This document shows, in pieces, positions 9,744 through 20,093 of a stretch of 64,000 nucleotides of DNA (positions are counted from its first letter, which is position 1; every line of letters starts with the position of its first letter). The position numbers and the translations under genes are program-made. The notes under the pieces were generated by a model. That model ran no database searches. It was not told the origin of the DNA and worked only from the letters and a program-made list of their open reading frames with translations. The stretch comes from Methylophilaceae bacterium. GTDB taxonomy: Bacteria > Pseudomonadota > Gammaproteobacteria > Burkholderiales > Methylophilaceae. Location: contig JAOKFJ010000002.1 in the NCBI GenBank assembly GCA_028247015.1, forward strand, positions 1-64,000, given 5' to 3'.

Positions 9744-11052
9744 ATTACTTATATATATTAATTTATTACTTTTGGTTGCAATCTTTATTGGTCTTTTTGC
9801 AATAATTTCATCTGCAAAAAATAATGTAAGGCAAGAAATATTATCAACCCAATCCCTTGCAGTTTTTGCAATAGAAAATGGAATAGAAAAAAATCCTGAA
9901 ATTTATTTGCGTCAAGAAAAAGAGGGCTCACTAGGATTGGCAAACCTGAATGAATTACGGCACCTAAAGATACAATTTTTCAATAAAAATAATCAATTAA
10001 GGGACCAAACAAGCTCAGATTTATCTATGCTAACTATACCCCCTAATTGGTTTATTTCTATTATGGAAGATTTTTCAACAATACTTCCTGAAAAGAGAAT
10101 TAATATCAAGATAGAAGGAAAAGAATTTGGCTATATATTGATTAATCCGGAACCTACATATGAATATTCTGAAATATGGCAACAAATAATAAGTGGTTTT
10201 TTGGTCATTTTACTTTTTTTTGGTCTTGTAAATATTATGATATTTGTAGTCTTCTATCACACACTAAAACCAATAAATTCGATCATTGAAGGGTTTCAAA
10301 AATTAGAAGATGAGAATTATAAAGCGAGAATTAAAAAAACAAATATCAAAGAACTAGATATTATTGGTAAGAAGTTTAATGAAATGGTTAAAAAATTAAG
10401 GGAAGGAAACGTTAAGATTCATAAGTTAAGTCAGGATTTAATTAATGTTCAGGAGCAAGAAAAAAAAGAATTAGCAAGAAATCTACATGACGAATTCGGG
10501 CAATCACTCACTGCAATTCAAGCTGAAGCTGCTTCAATAAAAAAGAGTAAAAAAGAAGAATCTACGATTCTGGCACTGAATAGCATTATTAAGATTTCAA
10601 AAAATATGATGCTTTCAACTCGGGAGCTTATAAAAAAATTAAGTCTAGGCATTCTTGAGGAGATGGGCTTTGAAATTGCTATTACTGACCTAGTTAATAA
10701 TTGGTCTAAAAGGAACTCAAGTTCAAAGCTAAATTTTTTTTATGATAGAAATTTAGATAATTTAATTCCATCATCATTTGAGGGTCAAATTTACCGTATC
10801 GTCCAAGAGGCACTTACAAACATTACTAAGCATTCGATTTCTAAAATAGTTAATATTAGTATTCTTTTAAAAAATAATAAGAAAAATCTTGAAATTAAAA
10901 TTTTTAATAATGGCGTAAAAAATAAACTAAATAAAGAAAATGGCATTGGACTGTTGGGAATGATTGAGCGAGTAAATCAAATGAACGGTACTATCTATTT
11001 TAAGAAAAAAAATAATTTCGAAATTATTATTATTTTAAAGATTGCCTCATGA
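9727..11052 (+). CDS. Membrane sensor histidine kinase, NarX/DegS-like (HisKA_3)
   Basis: 441 residues. One membrane helix near residues 8-28, a roughly 120-residue extracytoplasmic region, a second helix near 155-180, then a HAMP linker (HTLKPINSIIEGFQKLEDENYKARI). The phosphoacceptor is in LARNLHDEFGQSLTAIQ (H254), the HisKA_3 dimerisation signature, followed by an ATPase domain with the N-box EALTNITKHS and G-box NGIGLLGMIERV. It overlaps the response regulator gene by four bases (ATGA), so the two form a pair. The periplasmic sensing region matches nothing I recognise, so the signal is unknown. The TonB receptor downstream may be a target, but this is only proximity. Confidence 0.88.
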   Translation: MSLKFRLLIYINLLLLVAIFIGLFAIISSAKNNVRQEILSTQSLAVFAIENGIEKNPEIYLRQEKEGSLGLANLNELRHLKIQFFNKNNQLRDQTSSDLSMLTIPPNWFISIMEDFSTILPEKRINIKIEGKEFGYILINPEPTYEYSEIWQQIISGFLVILLFFGLVNIMIFVVFYHTLKPINSIIEGFQKLEDENYKARIKKTNIKELDIIGKKFNEMVKKLREGNVKIHKLSQDLINVQEQEKKELARNLHDEFGQSLTAIQAEAASIKKSKKEESTILALNSIIKISKNMMLSTRELIKKLSLGILEEMGFEIAITDLVNNWSKRNSSSKLNFFYDRNLDNLIPSSFEGQIYRIVQEALTNITKHSISKIVNISILLKNNKKNLEIKIFNNGVKNKLNKENGIGLLGMIERVNQMNGTIYFKKKNNFEIIIILKIAS

Positions 11053-11663
11053 TTAAATTAATTCTAGTTGATGACCATGATATCGTTCGAGCTGGACTCA
11101 GAAGGCTCCTTGAGAATCAAAAAAATATTAATATAGTAGGAGATTTTGGAAGCGGTGAACTTGCCTATCAGTTTTTAAGAGAAAATACGGTTGATGTAAT
11201 CGTGATGGATCTTTCTATGCCGGGAAAAGGAGGTATTGAGTCTACTCGGCAAATAAAAAAACAATTCCCAAAAATTAATATTTTAATTTTATCGATGCAT
11301 GATAATTCAACAATGGCAAAAAAAGTATTAGATGCAGGAGCGACTGGTTATATTTTAAAAAATGATATTGCAGATGATTTAATTAACGCTATATATTCCG
11401 TAAGCAAGTCAGAGGCTGTTTTCTCAGAATCAATTAAAAAATCCCTAGCATCTAAGAGTAAAAATATTTTAAGCAGTCTAAATGATAAAGAGTTAGAAAT
11501 ATTGAAATCTTTAGCCAAGGGTAATGACCTAAAAATTATTGCTACTGATATTAATATAAGCTATAAGACAGCAGCAAATTATCAGACGTCAATAAAACAT
11601 AAATTAGAATTAAAAACATCGATGGATTTATTTAAAATAGCAAAAGATAATGATTTAATATAA
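11049..11663 (+). CDS. NarL/FixJ-family response regulator
   Basis: 204 residues: a receiver domain with the acidic pocket VDDHD (residues 7-11), phosphorylated aspartate D54 in VIVMDLSMPG, a Ser in ILSMHD and a Lys in YILKND. A LuxR-type helix-turn-helix follows (LNDKELEILKSLAKGNDLKIIATDINISYKTAANY). It is the partner of the overlapping histidine kinase. The HTH is slightly divergent (TAANYQTSIKHKL for the usual TVxxHxxxIxxKL). Targets are unknown. Confidence 0.9.
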   Translation: MIKLILVDDHDIVRAGLRRLLENQKNINIVGDFGSGELAYQFLRENTVDVIVMDLSMPGKGGIESTRQIKKQFPKINILILSMHDNSTMAKKVLDAGATGYILKNDIADDLINAIYSVSKSEAVFSESIKKSLASKSKNILSSLNDKELEILKSLAKGNDLKIIATDINISYKTAANYQTSIKHKLELKTSMDLFKIAKDNDLI

Positions 11664-11767
11664 TAATTGAATAATTCATGCCTTTAGATTTTCAGGAAAA
11701 ATTCCTATATTAATCATAGTCATACTTATGTACAATTCCGTCTATATTTTAAAAAAGATTAATTATC

Positions 11768-14080
11768 ATGAAATTTGTTTTACAGTTATTAACCTTAATT
11801 TTTATATCAAATTTACTCATTGCTGAAGAAAATCTAGTTCTTGATAAAATTGATGTTTATACAGCGACTCCACTTCCATCAATTGGACTTCCAATGGATA
11901 TGGTCCCTGCAAACATTCAAATAGTCGATCAGGAAAAAATATCGGAGCAGAGTGGGGTTTCTATTGCAGATTATATGGTAAACAACCTTCAAGGAGTTAC
12001 CGTTAATGAAATTGCAGGAAATCCATATCAGCTTGAGATAAATTATCATGGCTATAACGCAACCCCAATTGCAGGAAATCCACAGGGGCTTTCAGTTTAT
12101 GTTGATGGTGTTAGGGTTAATGAGCCATTTAGTAATACTGTTATGTGGGATTTGATCCCTAGCTTCTCAGTAGATAAGATGCAAATGATTGGTGGTTCAA
12201 ATCCAGTTTTCGGCTTAAATACGCTAGGCGGCTCATTGTCAATGCAAACTAAATCTGGTCGAACATTTAATAAATCTGCAATTGATATTTCGGCTGGTTC
12301 TTGGGGAAGAAAGGTTGGTTTATTAGAGTCGGGTGGGGTTTCTAAAGACGGTAAATTTGACTATTACCTTGGCTATGAGCATTTTTCAGAAGATGGATGG
12401 CGAGACTTTTCTCCGACACATGTTAATCAATTATTTTCAAAAATAGGCTGGGATACTGAAAAAGCACGTTATGAGGTTAGTTATACGGGAGCACATAATT
12501 TAATGATTGGTAATGGCCTAACACCAAAAGAATTGTTGGGTAATGACCGCACAGGTATTCATACGCTAGAAGATCAAACTGATAATAATTTTGGGAGGTG
12601 GGTGCTAACCTCAACAAATTTCATTGATGAAATGACTATGCTATCCTCGAACGCCTATTATCTTCGTTCAGACCGAACAACCTTTAATGGTGACCTGAAT
12701 GATGATTTTTGTTCGACTGATATGGGAAATGAAGATGAATGTTCTACTGAGTCACTCGAGGCTTTCGATTTTGATGGCACCCAAAACTTAAAAGAAGGTG
12801 TCTTTAATAGAACTATTACAAAACAAGATGCTTATGGAGCAAATGCTCAAATTACATTTGATCATGATTACAAGCAGAGAAAAAACCAGTTAGTTATTGG
12901 TTCTGGTATTGAATACTCACTAATTAAATTCAAACAATCTGGTCAAGAAGTTGCAACATTAGATGCGAGTGGTTTCTTTACCGGTGCTTTGGAGGAAGAA
13001 GAGCAATCGACAGGCCTTACAGGAAAAACTAAAACTTTTGGTATTTTTGCAACTAACACGCATTCTTTATCAGATCAATTAAGTATTAATACAGCTGTTA
13101 GATATAACTTTATTCAGGTAGACAATCATGATACTTTTAATACTCCTGGCGGTGACGCATCCTTAACTGGGAAGCATCATTATGAAAGATTTAATCCTTC
13201 AATTGGTATAACCTTCTCTCCAACGAAAAACTATACTACTTATGCTTCATATAATGTGTCGAGTCGAGCGCCAACGAGTATTGAATTAGGTTGTGCAAAT
13301 CCAGACCAACCATGTAATCTTCCAACACAAATGGCTGATGATCCACCACTAGACCAGGTGGTTGCTAAAACATTAGAATTTGGTGCTCGTGGCCGGCTAT
13401 CGAATGGTATAAAATGGAATGCAGCTATTTATAGTGCGGCTAATCATGATGACATTATATTTGTAAATGCGAGTTCCGCCTCCGGAGCAGGCTATTTTTC
13501 AAATGTTTCAAAGACAAAAAGACAAGGTGTTGATCTAGGCTTAGCATTTGATATCAATAAGGCATCAATGAATATTAATTATGGATTCCTTCTAGCTCGT
13601 TATGGAAGTGAAATTAATTTACCAAATGAAGTAAATAGTTCAGCTTCGAACGATTTAATCTTAGTAAAAAAAGGCGACTACTTACCTAATATGCCAAAAC
13701 ATCATTTAAAAATTAGGTCTGATTATAAATTTAGCTCAAAATTCAAGGTTGGCGCAACTATTTCTGCTTTCACAAAATCTTATATGATGGGAAATGAAAA
13801 TCAAGAGCATGATTCCTCTACTGGTAGTGGACTACAGGGAGAAACTCCGGGATATGCAATACTTAATATGGATTCTGAATACAATTTCAAGGATGGGTGG
13901 AATCTTTACTTTAAAGCCATTAATGTTCTTGATCAAGCATATTACACTGGTGGACGCTTAGCAGAAAGTTCAGTGAATACTTCTGATAGGCTCCATTCAG
14001 GCGATGAAGCCGAAGGAGTTGCCAGCTTGATTCCAGGGTCTCCACAAGCAGCCTGGATCGGGCTTCGTCACGAATTCTAA
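11768..14080 (+). CDS. TonB-dependent outer-membrane receptor
   Basis: 770 residues with a signal peptide (MKFVLQLLTLIFISNLLIA), a plug domain (ADYMVNNLQGVTVNEI, YVDGVRVNEP, GSNPVFGLNTLGGSLSMQTKSG) and a 22-strand-type barrel ending in AAWIGLRHEF with the terminal aromatic needed for outer-membrane assembly. Such receptors import siderophores, heme, vitamins, metals or sugars using TonB energy. The ligand cannot be read from the sequence. There is no FecR-type N-terminal extension. It stands alone, about 100 bases after the two-component regulator pair, which might control it. A cysteine-containing loop (CSTDMGNEDEC, and CANPDQPC) may form external disulfides. Confidence 0.9.
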   Translation: MKFVLQLLTLIFISNLLIAEENLVLDKIDVYTATPLPSIGLPMDMVPANIQIVDQEKISEQSGVSIADYMVNNLQGVTVNEIAGNPYQLEINYHGYNATPIAGNPQGLSVYVDGVRVNEPFSNTVMWDLIPSFSVDKMQMIGGSNPVFGLNTLGGSLSMQTKSGRTFNKSAIDISAGSWGRKVGLLESGGVSKDGKFDYYLGYEHFSEDGWRDFSPTHVNQLFSKIGWDTEKARYEVSYTGAHNLMIGNGLTPKELLGNDRTGIHTLEDQTDNNFGRWVLTSTNFIDEMTMLSSNAYYLRSDRTTFNGDLNDDFCSTDMGNEDECSTESLEAFDFDGTQNLKEGVFNRTITKQDAYGANAQITFDHDYKQRKNQLVIGSGIEYSLIKFKQSGQEVATLDASGFFTGALEEEEQSTGLTGKTKTFGIFATNTHSLSDQLSINTAVRYNFIQVDNHDTFNTPGGDASLTGKHHYERFNPSIGITFSPTKNYTTYASYNVSSRAPTSIELGCANPDQPCNLPTQMADDPPLDQVVAKTLEFGARGRLSNGIKWNAAIYSAANHDDIIFVNASSASGAGYFSNVSKTKRQGVDLGLAFDINKASMNINYGFLLARYGSEINLPNEVNSSASNDLILVKKGDYLPNMPKHHLKIRSDYKFSSKFKVGATISAFTKSYMMGNENQEHDSSTGSGLQGETPGYAILNMDSEYNFKDGWNLYFKAINVLDQAYYTGGRLAESSVNTSDRLHSGDEAEGVASLIPGSPQAAWIGLRHEF

Positions 14081-14105
14081 TATTTTTTTCTTAAGTTAGA
14101 TATTG

Positions 14106-14111
14106 TATAAT
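14106..14111 (+). promoter_or_regulatory. Candidate -10 box for purT
   Basis: A perfect TATAAT sits 22 bases before the purT ATG in an AT-rich spacer. No convincing -35 box is seen (the stretch at the expected distance is T-rich). The predicted leader is very short, and AAAGG precedes the ATG. No purine riboswitch or hairpin is visible. Confidence 0.4.
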
Positions 14112-14132
14112 ATGTTTTTTTAAAGGCATATT

Positions 14133-15332
14133 ATGACAATTGGAACACCTCTGTCTGGCAGTGCTACTCGCGTTATGCTTTTAGGAAGTGGCGAGCTTGG
14201 AAAGGAAATTATTATTTCTTTACAAAGGTTGGGGGTAGAAGTTATTGCAGTTGACCGATATTTAAATGCTCCTGGACATCAGGTAGCCCATCGCTCTCAT
14301 GTAATCGACATGACCAACAAACAAGCCCTAAAAAATATCATAGACCTTGAAAATCCTCATTATATTGTTCCTGAAATTGAAGCAATAAACACAGCCTTGT
14401 TAGCTGAAGTTGAAGCTAAACAACAATCAATTATTGTACCTAGCGTTAAAGCAGTTCAATTAACAATGGATCGTGAAGGTATTCGAAAGCTAGCAGCAGA
14501 AACATTAAGTATTTCAACCTCAGCCTATATTTTTGCCAGAAGTGTTGAAGAGCTCAAAGAGGGTATCTTGAGTAAAGTTGGATTTCCTTGTTTTGTAAAA
14601 CCAACTATGTCTTCGTCGGGTAAAGGTCAGTCAAAAGTCATGGTTGAGTCTGACATTGAAGATGCATGGAATTACGCGGCTTCAGGGGGCCGAGTAAATC
14701 AAGGAGTAGTAATTGCTGAGGCTATGATTGATTTTGATTATGAAATAACATTATTAACAGTGAGATCTAAAGATAGCCATGGAGAAATCCAAACAAATTT
14801 CTGTGAGCCAATTGGACATCGTCAAGAAAGTGGAGATTATATAGAAAGTTGGCAACCCCAGCCAATGAAAATTGAAGCATTAAATCAATCGAAAGTTATA
14901 GCTAAAAAGGTAACTGAGGCTTTAGGAGGATTGGGTTTGTTTGGAGTTGAGTTATTTATTAAAGATGACAATGTTTGGTTTTCTGAAATAAGTCCTAGGC
15001 CTCATGACACAGGTATGGTGACGATGGCTACGCAGAAACAATCTGAATTTGAATTACATGCTAAAGCTATTTTAGGGCTTCCTGTTGACACCTCACTTAA
15101 TAACGCAGGCGCAAGTGCAGTAATATATGGACAACATGATGCCAAGAATATTAATTTTAGTGGGGTAGAGGAAGCATTATCTATTAAAGGTATTGATGTA
15201 CGGTTATTTGGAAAGCCTGAGTCTTTTAAAAAGAGAAGAATGGGAGTTGTTTTAGCATCATCAGAAAATATTACTTTAGCTAGAGAAAATGCAACTAAAG
15301 CACAGGCCTTAATAATCCCCATAATAAAGTAA
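14133..15332 (+). CDS. purT: Formate-dependent phosphoribosylglycinamide formyltransferase PurT
   Basis: 399 residues, close to E. coli PurT (392). It makes formyl-GAR from GAR, formate and ATP in purine synthesis, the folate-independent alternative to PurN. Motifs are [11 protein letters not shown] near the N terminus, [14 protein letters not shown] (ATP-grasp loop), [25 protein letters not shown] (metal/ATP site) and a C-terminal biotin-carboxylase-like domain. A formate-using purine enzyme would suit a one-carbon-metabolising organism, but the gene is widespread, so this is weak evidence. Confidence 0.96.
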   Translation: MTIGTPLSGSATRVMLLGSGELGKEIIISLQRLGVEVIAVDRYLNAPGHQVAHRSHVIDMTNKQALKNIIDLENPHYIVPEIEAINTALLAEVEAKQQSIIVPSVKAVQLTMDREGIRKLAAETLSISTSAYIFARSVEELKEGILSKVGFPCFVKPTMSSSGKGQSKVMVESDIEDAWNYAASGGRVNQGVVIAEAMIDFDYEITLLTVRSKDSHGEIQTNFCEPIGHRQESGDYIESWQPQPMKIEALNQSKVIAKKVTEALGGLGLFGVELFIKDDNVWFSEISPRPHDTGMVTMATQKQSEFELHAKAILGLPVDTSLNNAGASAVIYGQHDAKNINFSGVEEALSIKGIDVRLFGKPESFKKRRMGVVLASSENITLARENATKAQALIIPIIK

Positions 15333-15365
15333 TGTCATATTAGAATTTTTAGTAATTAATTGTGC

Positions 15366-15371
15366 TAAAAT
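15366..15371 (+). promoter_or_regulatory. Candidate -10 box for typA
   Basis: TAAAAT followed by TTCGCGCC lies about 35 bases before the typA ATG. The GCTAAAATTCGCGCC layout is familiar from promoters of growth-related genes in beta- and gammaproteobacteria. The GC-rich discriminator would fit stringent control, which is inference. The -35 region is not clear. Confidence 0.4.
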
Positions 15372-15403
15372 TCGCGCCTTATTAAAAATTTTTGGTGTCT
15401 CAC

Positions 15404-17218
15404 ATGTCCCGTAAGTTACGAAATATTGCCATAATCGCTCACGTTGATCATGGTAAAACGACTCTTGTCGACAAACTCCTTCAACAATCTGGAAGTTACG
15501 CAGACCATCAACAGGTCACTGAGCGGGTAATGGACTCAAATGATATTGAAAAAGAGCGGGGTATTACAATCCTTGCTAAGAATACTGCTGTGACCTACGA
15601 TGGTCATAATATCAATATTGTTGATACACCTGGCCATGCTGATTTTGGTGGGGAGGTTGAGCGTGTATTAGGTATGGTAGACGGAGTTGTATTATTAGTT
15701 GATGCAGTTGATGGACCAATGCCGCAAACACGATTTGTGACCAAAAAAGCATTAGCATTAGGGCTTAAGCCTATTGTAGTTCTTAATAAAATTGATCGAC
15801 CTGGAGCAAGATGTGATTGGGTCATTAATAAAACTTTTGATTTGTTTGCAAACCTAGGAGCAACAGATGAACAGCTTGATTTTCCTGTTGTTTATGCTTC
15901 AGCGTTAAATGGATACGCTAAGCTTAATGAAAAAGATGAATCTGAAACAATGAAACCCCTATTTGAGACAGTGCTTAACCATGTTAAGGCCCCTGAAGGA
16001 GACCCTAAAGCTTCATTACAGTTTCAAATTTCTGCTTTAGATTACTCAACCTACACAGGAAGAATGGGAATAGGTCGAATCAGAAATGGTGTATTAAAAC
16101 CTGGAACAGTAGTAGCAGTAATGTTGGGTGATAAGAAGATTGGACAAGGACGTATCAATGAAGTTTTTGGCTTTAAAGGGCTTGAGAGAGTTACAGTAAA
16201 CGAGGCAGAAGCTGGAGATATTGTTATTGTTACAGGCATTGATGACGTGGGAATTGGCGTTACAATTGCAGACAATGAAAATCCTGTCGGACTTCCAATT
16301 ATTGCAATAGATGAACCCACACTAAATATGGATTTCATGGTGAACAGTTCACCATTGGCAGGCAAAGAAGGTAAATTTGTTACCAGTCGCCAAATACGTG
16401 AACGTCTCACTAAAGAACTATTAGTAAACGTTGCATTGCGTGTTGAAGATACGGACGATGAAACTGTTTTTCGTGTATCAGGAAGGGGAGAGCTTCATTT
16501 AACTATACTTCTAGAAAATATGCGCAGAGAAGGGTTTGAAATAGCAGTTGGGAAACCGCGTGTGGTTTTTAAGGAAATAGATGGCGAAAAATGTGAGCCA
16601 TATGAAAGCTTAACAGTCGATATTGAAGATGAAACTCAAGGTTCGGTAATGGAAGAGCTAGGCCGACGAAAAGGTGAGTTAACTAATATGGAGTCAGATG
16701 GATTGGGTAGAACAAGATTAGAGTATAAAATTCCAGCAAGAGGTCTTATTGGATTCCAAGGTGAATTTTTAACTATGACAAAAGGAACTGGTCTTATGTC
16801 TCATATTTTTGATGAGTATGCTCCAGTAAAATCTGAAATTCCAGGACGTCGAAATGGGGTATTAATTTCTTCAGAAAAAGGAGAAGCTGTAGCATTTGCT
16901 TTATGGAAACTTCAGGATAGGGGAAAAATGTTTGTAAGCCCAGGCGAAAAACTTTACCAAGGCATGGTAATTGGTATCCACACTCGAGACAACGACTTAA
17001 TTGTTAACCCAATAAAAGGTAAGCAACTTACTAATGTTAGATCATCAGGAACTGATGAAGCAGTAAGATTAATTACTCCAATTATAATGAGCTTGGAGTA
17101 TGCAGTTGAGTTTATTGATGACGATGAGTTAGTGGAAATTACCCCAACATCATTAAGAATTAGGAAGAGATATTTACTTGAACATGAAAGAAAAAAAGAC
17201 AATAAATCAGTAACTTAA
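15404..17218 (+). CDS. typA: Ribosome-associated GTPase TypA/BipA
   Basis: 604 residues. A translational GTPase that binds ribosomes and supports growth under stress and cold. The GTPase domain has [15 protein letters not shown] (P-loop), [16 protein letters not shown] and NKIDRPGA. Domains II, III, V and the TypA-specific C-terminal domain ([22 protein letters not shown]) follow. I start at the ATG giving [18 protein letters not shown], as in relatives. The track start is a TTG four codons earlier. It converges on ybiT with no spacer. Confidence 0.97.
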   Translation: MSRKLRNIAIIAHVDHGKTTLVDKLLQQSGSYADHQQVTERVMDSNDIEKERGITILAKNTAVTYDGHNINIVDTPGHADFGGEVERVLGMVDGVVLLVDAVDGPMPQTRFVTKKALALGLKPIVVLNKIDRPGARCDWVINKTFDLFANLGATDEQLDFPVVYASALNGYAKLNEKDESETMKPLFETVLNHVKAPEGDPKASLQFQISALDYSTYTGRMGIGRIRNGVLKPGTVVAVMLGDKKIGQGRINEVFGFKGLERVTVNEAEAGDIVIVTGIDDVGIGVTIADNENPVGLPIIAIDEPTLNMDFMVNSSPLAGKEGKFVTSRQIRERLTKELLVNVALRVEDTDDETVFRVSGRGELHLTILLENMRREGFEIAVGKPRVVFKEIDGEKCEPYESLTVDIEDETQGSVMEELGRRKGELTNMESDGLGRTRLEYKIPARGLIGFQGEFLTMTKGTGLMSHIFDEYAPVKSEIPGRRNGVLISSEKGEAVAFALWKLQDRGKMFVSPGEKLYQGMVIGIHTRDNDLIVNPIKGKQLTNVRSSGTDEAVRLITPIIMSLEYAVEFIDDDELVEITPTSLRIRKRYLLEHERKKDNKSVT

Positions 17219-18811
17219 CTAAGATTCCTGAGAATTTACATAATCTTCATAGTTACCAGTAAAGTCAATAATTTCATCTTTTTTGATCTCCAAAATTCGG
17301 GTCGCAATAGAGCTAACAAATTCTCGATCATGAGTTACAAAAAAGAGAGTACCTTTAAATTTATCAAGTGCTGTATTTAAGGATTCTATCGATTCCATAT
17401 CCATATGATTAGTAGGTTCATCAAGAAGTAGAATATTTGATCTTGAGAGCATTAATTTACCAAAAATCATTCTACCTTGTTCTCCACCAGACAGAACCTT
17501 AACTTTTTTCTTAAAATCTTCACCAGAAAAAAGAAGCCTACCAAGCATGCTTCGTATAACTTGATCATCATCTTCGGGTCTACTCCATTGGGACATCCAT
17601 TCAAATACAGTATTGTCTTTTTCAAATTCTTCAGTGTGATCTTGAGCAAAGTAACCTAATCTTGCTTTATCTGTCCATTTAATTGAGCCTTCAGTTGGTG
17701 TGATCATATTACCAATAATCTTGAGCAACGTAGATTTACCGATTCCATTCTCACCAATAATTGCAATCTTTTCTCCAGCCTCCACCATAAAGTTTTTGTT
17801 ATTAAAGAGTGGCTCATCAAATGTATGTGACATTTTATTAACAATTAGTGCTTGCCTATAAATTCTATCTTTATCATCGTATTCATAACGAATGAATGGA
17901 TATTGACGACTAGATGGTCTCATATCCTCTACTTTTATCTTATCAATTTGTTTTGCTCGTGAGGTGGCTTGCCTAGCCTTTGATGCATTAGCAGAAAATC
18001 TTCTAACAAAATCTTGTAACTCTGAAATTTGCTGTTTAGCTTTATCATTAGCCTTTAATTGCTGAGCCTTAACAAGGGTGCTAGCTTCCATAAAGTCATC
18101 ATAATTTCCTGGGTAGATAGTTAATTTTGTATAATCCATGTCAGCTGTATGTGTACATACTTGGTTTAAGAAATGGCGATCATGTGAAATTATAATCATG
18201 GTTGAATTTCTATTGTTTAATATATTTTCTAGCCATCGAATAGTATTTATATCTAGATTATTGGTTGGTTCGTCTAGTAATAAAATATCTGGATCAGCAA
18301 AAAGTGCCTGTGCAAGTAAGACTCTTAATTTCCATCCTGGTGCCACCTCACTCATAGGACCCTCATGCTGATCATTTGGAATTCCCACTCCAGATAAAAG
18401 CTCTCCGGCCCTGGCTTCCGCCGTATATCCGTCATATTCAGCATAAACTCCTTCTAACTCAGCTGCTTTCATATAGTCATCTTCAGTTGCTTCTGGGTTA
18501 GCATAGAGACGGTTCTTCTCCTCATTAGCATCCCACATTTCTTGGTGCCCCATCATAACGACATCAATAACTCTTAGTTCTTCATAAGCAAATTGATCTT
18601 GACGTAACCATGCCATTCTTTCAGAAGTATCGAGCGCAGTGCTCCCACCAGAAGGTTCTAGCTCTCCTGCTAGTATTTTCATAAATGTTGATTTACCACA
18701 TCCATTAGCTCCAATGAGCCCATAGCGATTTCCATCGCCGAATTTTACTGAAATATCTTCAAATAATGGTTTTGAACCAAATTGCATTGAAATGCTGTTT
18801 GTTATTAGCAC
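17219..18811 (-). CDS. ybiT: ABC-F family ATPase YbiT
   Basis: 530 residues, exactly the E. coli YbiT length. Two soluble ABC domains: Walker [10 protein letters not shown] and GENGIGKST, Walker [13 protein letters not shown] and [13 protein letters not shown] charged linker ([18 protein letters not shown]) lies between them. The first signature is the YbiT-typical VAPGWKLR rather than LSGG, and the second is LSGGEQGR. There are no membrane segments. ABC-F proteins act on the ribosome, probably adjusting translation of difficult sequences. The next gene upstream in transcription is a nitroreductase, 21 bases away. Confidence 0.93.
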   Translation of the reverse strand: MLITNSISMQFGSKPLFEDISVKFGDGNRYGLIGANGCGKSTFMKILAGELEPSGGSTALDTSERMAWLRQDQFAYEELRVIDVVMMGHQEMWDANEEKNRLYANPEATEDDYMKAAELEGVYAEYDGYTAEARAGELLSGVGIPNDQHEGPMSEVAPGWKLRVLLAQALFADPDILLLDEPTNNLDINTIRWLENILNNRNSTMIIISHDRHFLNQVCTHTADMDYTKLTIYPGNYDDFMEASTLVKAQQLKANDKAKQQISELQDFVRRFSANASKARQATSRAKQIDKIKVEDMRPSSRQYPFIRYEYDDKDRIYRQALIVNKMSHTFDEPLFNNKNFMVEAGEKIAIIGENGIGKSTLLKIIGNMITPTEGSIKWTDKARLGYFAQDHTEEFEKDNTVFEWMSQWSRPEDDDQVIRSMLGRLLFSGEDFKKKVKVLSGGEQGRMIFGKLMLSRSNILLLDEPTNHMDMESIESLNTALDKFKGTLFFVTHDREFVSSIATRILEIKKDEIIDFTGNYEDYVNSQES

Positions 18812-18832
18812 TGACTAGTTCCTTAACTTCGT

Positions 18833-19438
18833 TTATTGAAATTTATTATATTGAACAACTTGTTCGATTGGCAGTTGTCCTGGCCTCGGCCATGGCTCCT
18901 GAATTGATTTCCCTATAGCGATAAACATAGTAGGTATGTGATCATTGGGGAGGTTAAGTAATTTAGCCACTGCATCAAAATCGAAGCCATCCATAGGGCA
19001 GCTATCATACCCTAAATCCTTTGCGACTAACATTAAATTCATTGCTGCCATCCCACATGAGCGCATAACTTCATCTCTTTGCGCTTCAGGTTTATCTTTG
19101 TAATAACTTGATATTGCTAAGACTAGATTTTCTCTTACATTTACTGGTGCATTCTTCCAGTAACGGTCTGGATTTTTATTCCATGCCATTAGATCTCCAG
19201 TAAGCACGATGAGTAATGAAGCGTCTGTTACTTGCGATTGATCCCAGCTAACCTTCTTTATTTCCTCTCTTAATAACTTGTCAGTAACTAAACGAAATCG
19301 CCAATGCTGTATGTTAAAAGCTGTAGGTGAAAGTATCGCTAAATTCATTAGTTGGTCTATTTCAGATCTTGTGAGTTCATGTGTTGGGTCGAAAGCTTTA
19401 TGCGATCGCCTTAATTTGATTGTGTCCTTGAGTTCCAT
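18833..19438 (-). CDS. Nitroreductase-family FMN oxidoreductase
   Basis: 201 residues, with the nitroreductase FMN-binding opening IKLRRSHKAFDPTHELT, the RSxRxF-like motif where the phosphate of FMN binds, and LSPTAFNIQHWRF (substrate and flavin contact). The C-terminal half has CGMAAMNLMLVAKDLGYDSCPMDGFD. Family members reduce nitroaromatics, quinones or flavins with NAD(P)H in the cytoplasm. The physiological substrate is unknown. Seven bases separate it from the GreB-like gene upstream, and it probably shares a transcript with it and ybiT. Confidence 0.85.
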   Translation of the reverse strand: MELKDTIKLRRSHKAFDPTHELTRSEIDQLMNLAILSPTAFNIQHWRFRLVTDKLLREEIKKVSWDQSQVTDASLLIVLTGDLMAWNKNPDRYWKNAPVNVRENLVLAISSYYKDKPEAQRDEVMRSCGMAAMNLMLVAKDLGYDSCPMDGFDFDAVAKLLNLPNDHIPTMFIAIGKSIQEPWPRPGQLPIEQVVQYNKFQ

Positions 19439-19445
19439 ATATTCC

Positions 19446-19949
19446 TTAAATGTTAGGGTAGGTAATACCCGTGATAATTAAATGTTCATTGCCTGAGGGT
19501 TTATGCCATATGACTTCATCATCAATTTTAGCGCCAATTAATGCTTTTGCAAGAGGAGAAACGTAACTAATTTTACTAAGCTTAATATCTGCCTCGTCTT
19601 CGCCAACAATAATAAAGCTGAGAGTGTCTCCGTTAAAATTTTCAATTGCAACATTCGCAGAAAATAAAACAATATCTTTGGGTTGATGTTCTGGATTTAT
19701 TACTATTGCCGAATCTATACGAGCTAAATAGTAACGAATTTCACGTTCAATCCGCATTTTTTTTTCTTTAGAAGTAGGACTGTCATCGCTCAATAAGTAA
19801 GCTCGATCGGATTCAATTTTTGTGACGGCCTCATGGAGCATTTTTAGACCATTGGGTGTTACGTAATTTATTTCTTTACTAATAATTCGCTCTGGAATAT
19901 CAATCCCAGCATGTTCTAAATCATTTTCTTTAACAAAAGCTCTACTCAT
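19446..19949 (-). CDS. GreA/GreB-family transcription elongation factor (GreB-like)
   Basis: 167 residues. N-terminal segment MSRAFVKENDLEHAGIDIPER, then a coiled-coil (YVTPNGLKMLHEAVTKIESD, then IEREIRYYLARIDSAIVI) and a C-terminal FKBP-like domain (FIIVGEDEADIKLSKISYVSPLAKALIGAKIDDEV). Gre factors enter the RNA polymerase channel and stimulate cleavage of backtracked RNA. The layout could also be the Rnk-type regulator that lacks cleavage activity. The coiled-coil tip acidic pair (SDDSP) is present, which favours a Gre role. Confidence 0.8.
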   Translation of the reverse strand: MSRAFVKENDLEHAGIDIPERIISKEINYVTPNGLKMLHEAVTKIESDRAYLLSDDSPTSKEKKMRIEREIRYYLARIDSAIVINPEHQPKDIVLFSANVAIENFNGDTLSFIIVGEDEADIKLSKISYVSPLAKALIGAKIDDEVIWHKPSGNEHLIITGITYPNI

Positions 19950-19981
19950 TTTTTCTTTTTATTCAATAATTTATTTAATTT

Positions 19982-20020
19982 ATTTAATGTTATTTATTAT
20001 ATGTATAAATAACATTAAAT
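19982..20020. repeat. Perfect 16-bp inverted repeat with 7-base loop
   Basis: ATTTAATGTTATTTAT and its exact reverse complement ATAAATAACATTAAAT flank the loop TATATGT. It lies between the YdjM-like gene (ending at 20094) and the start of the GreB-like gene (19949), both on the minus strand. There is no T run typical of an intrinsic terminator, but it could be a weak terminator, an RNA-stability hairpin or an operator for the GreB-like gene. Confidence 0.6.
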
Positions 20021-20093
20021 TTTGATTTTATTTGTTATCTGTTATTTTACTATATTCATTATCCTGCCTTAAATTCAGTTTGCATTTAGTATA

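Noticed and set aside
15392-15403. TTG start of typA giving MVSH
   Set aside because: The ATG at 15404 gives the conserved [18 protein letters not shown] start.
16051-16410. Minus-strand ORF of 119 residues inside typA
   Set aside because: Antisense shadow of a highly conserved gene.
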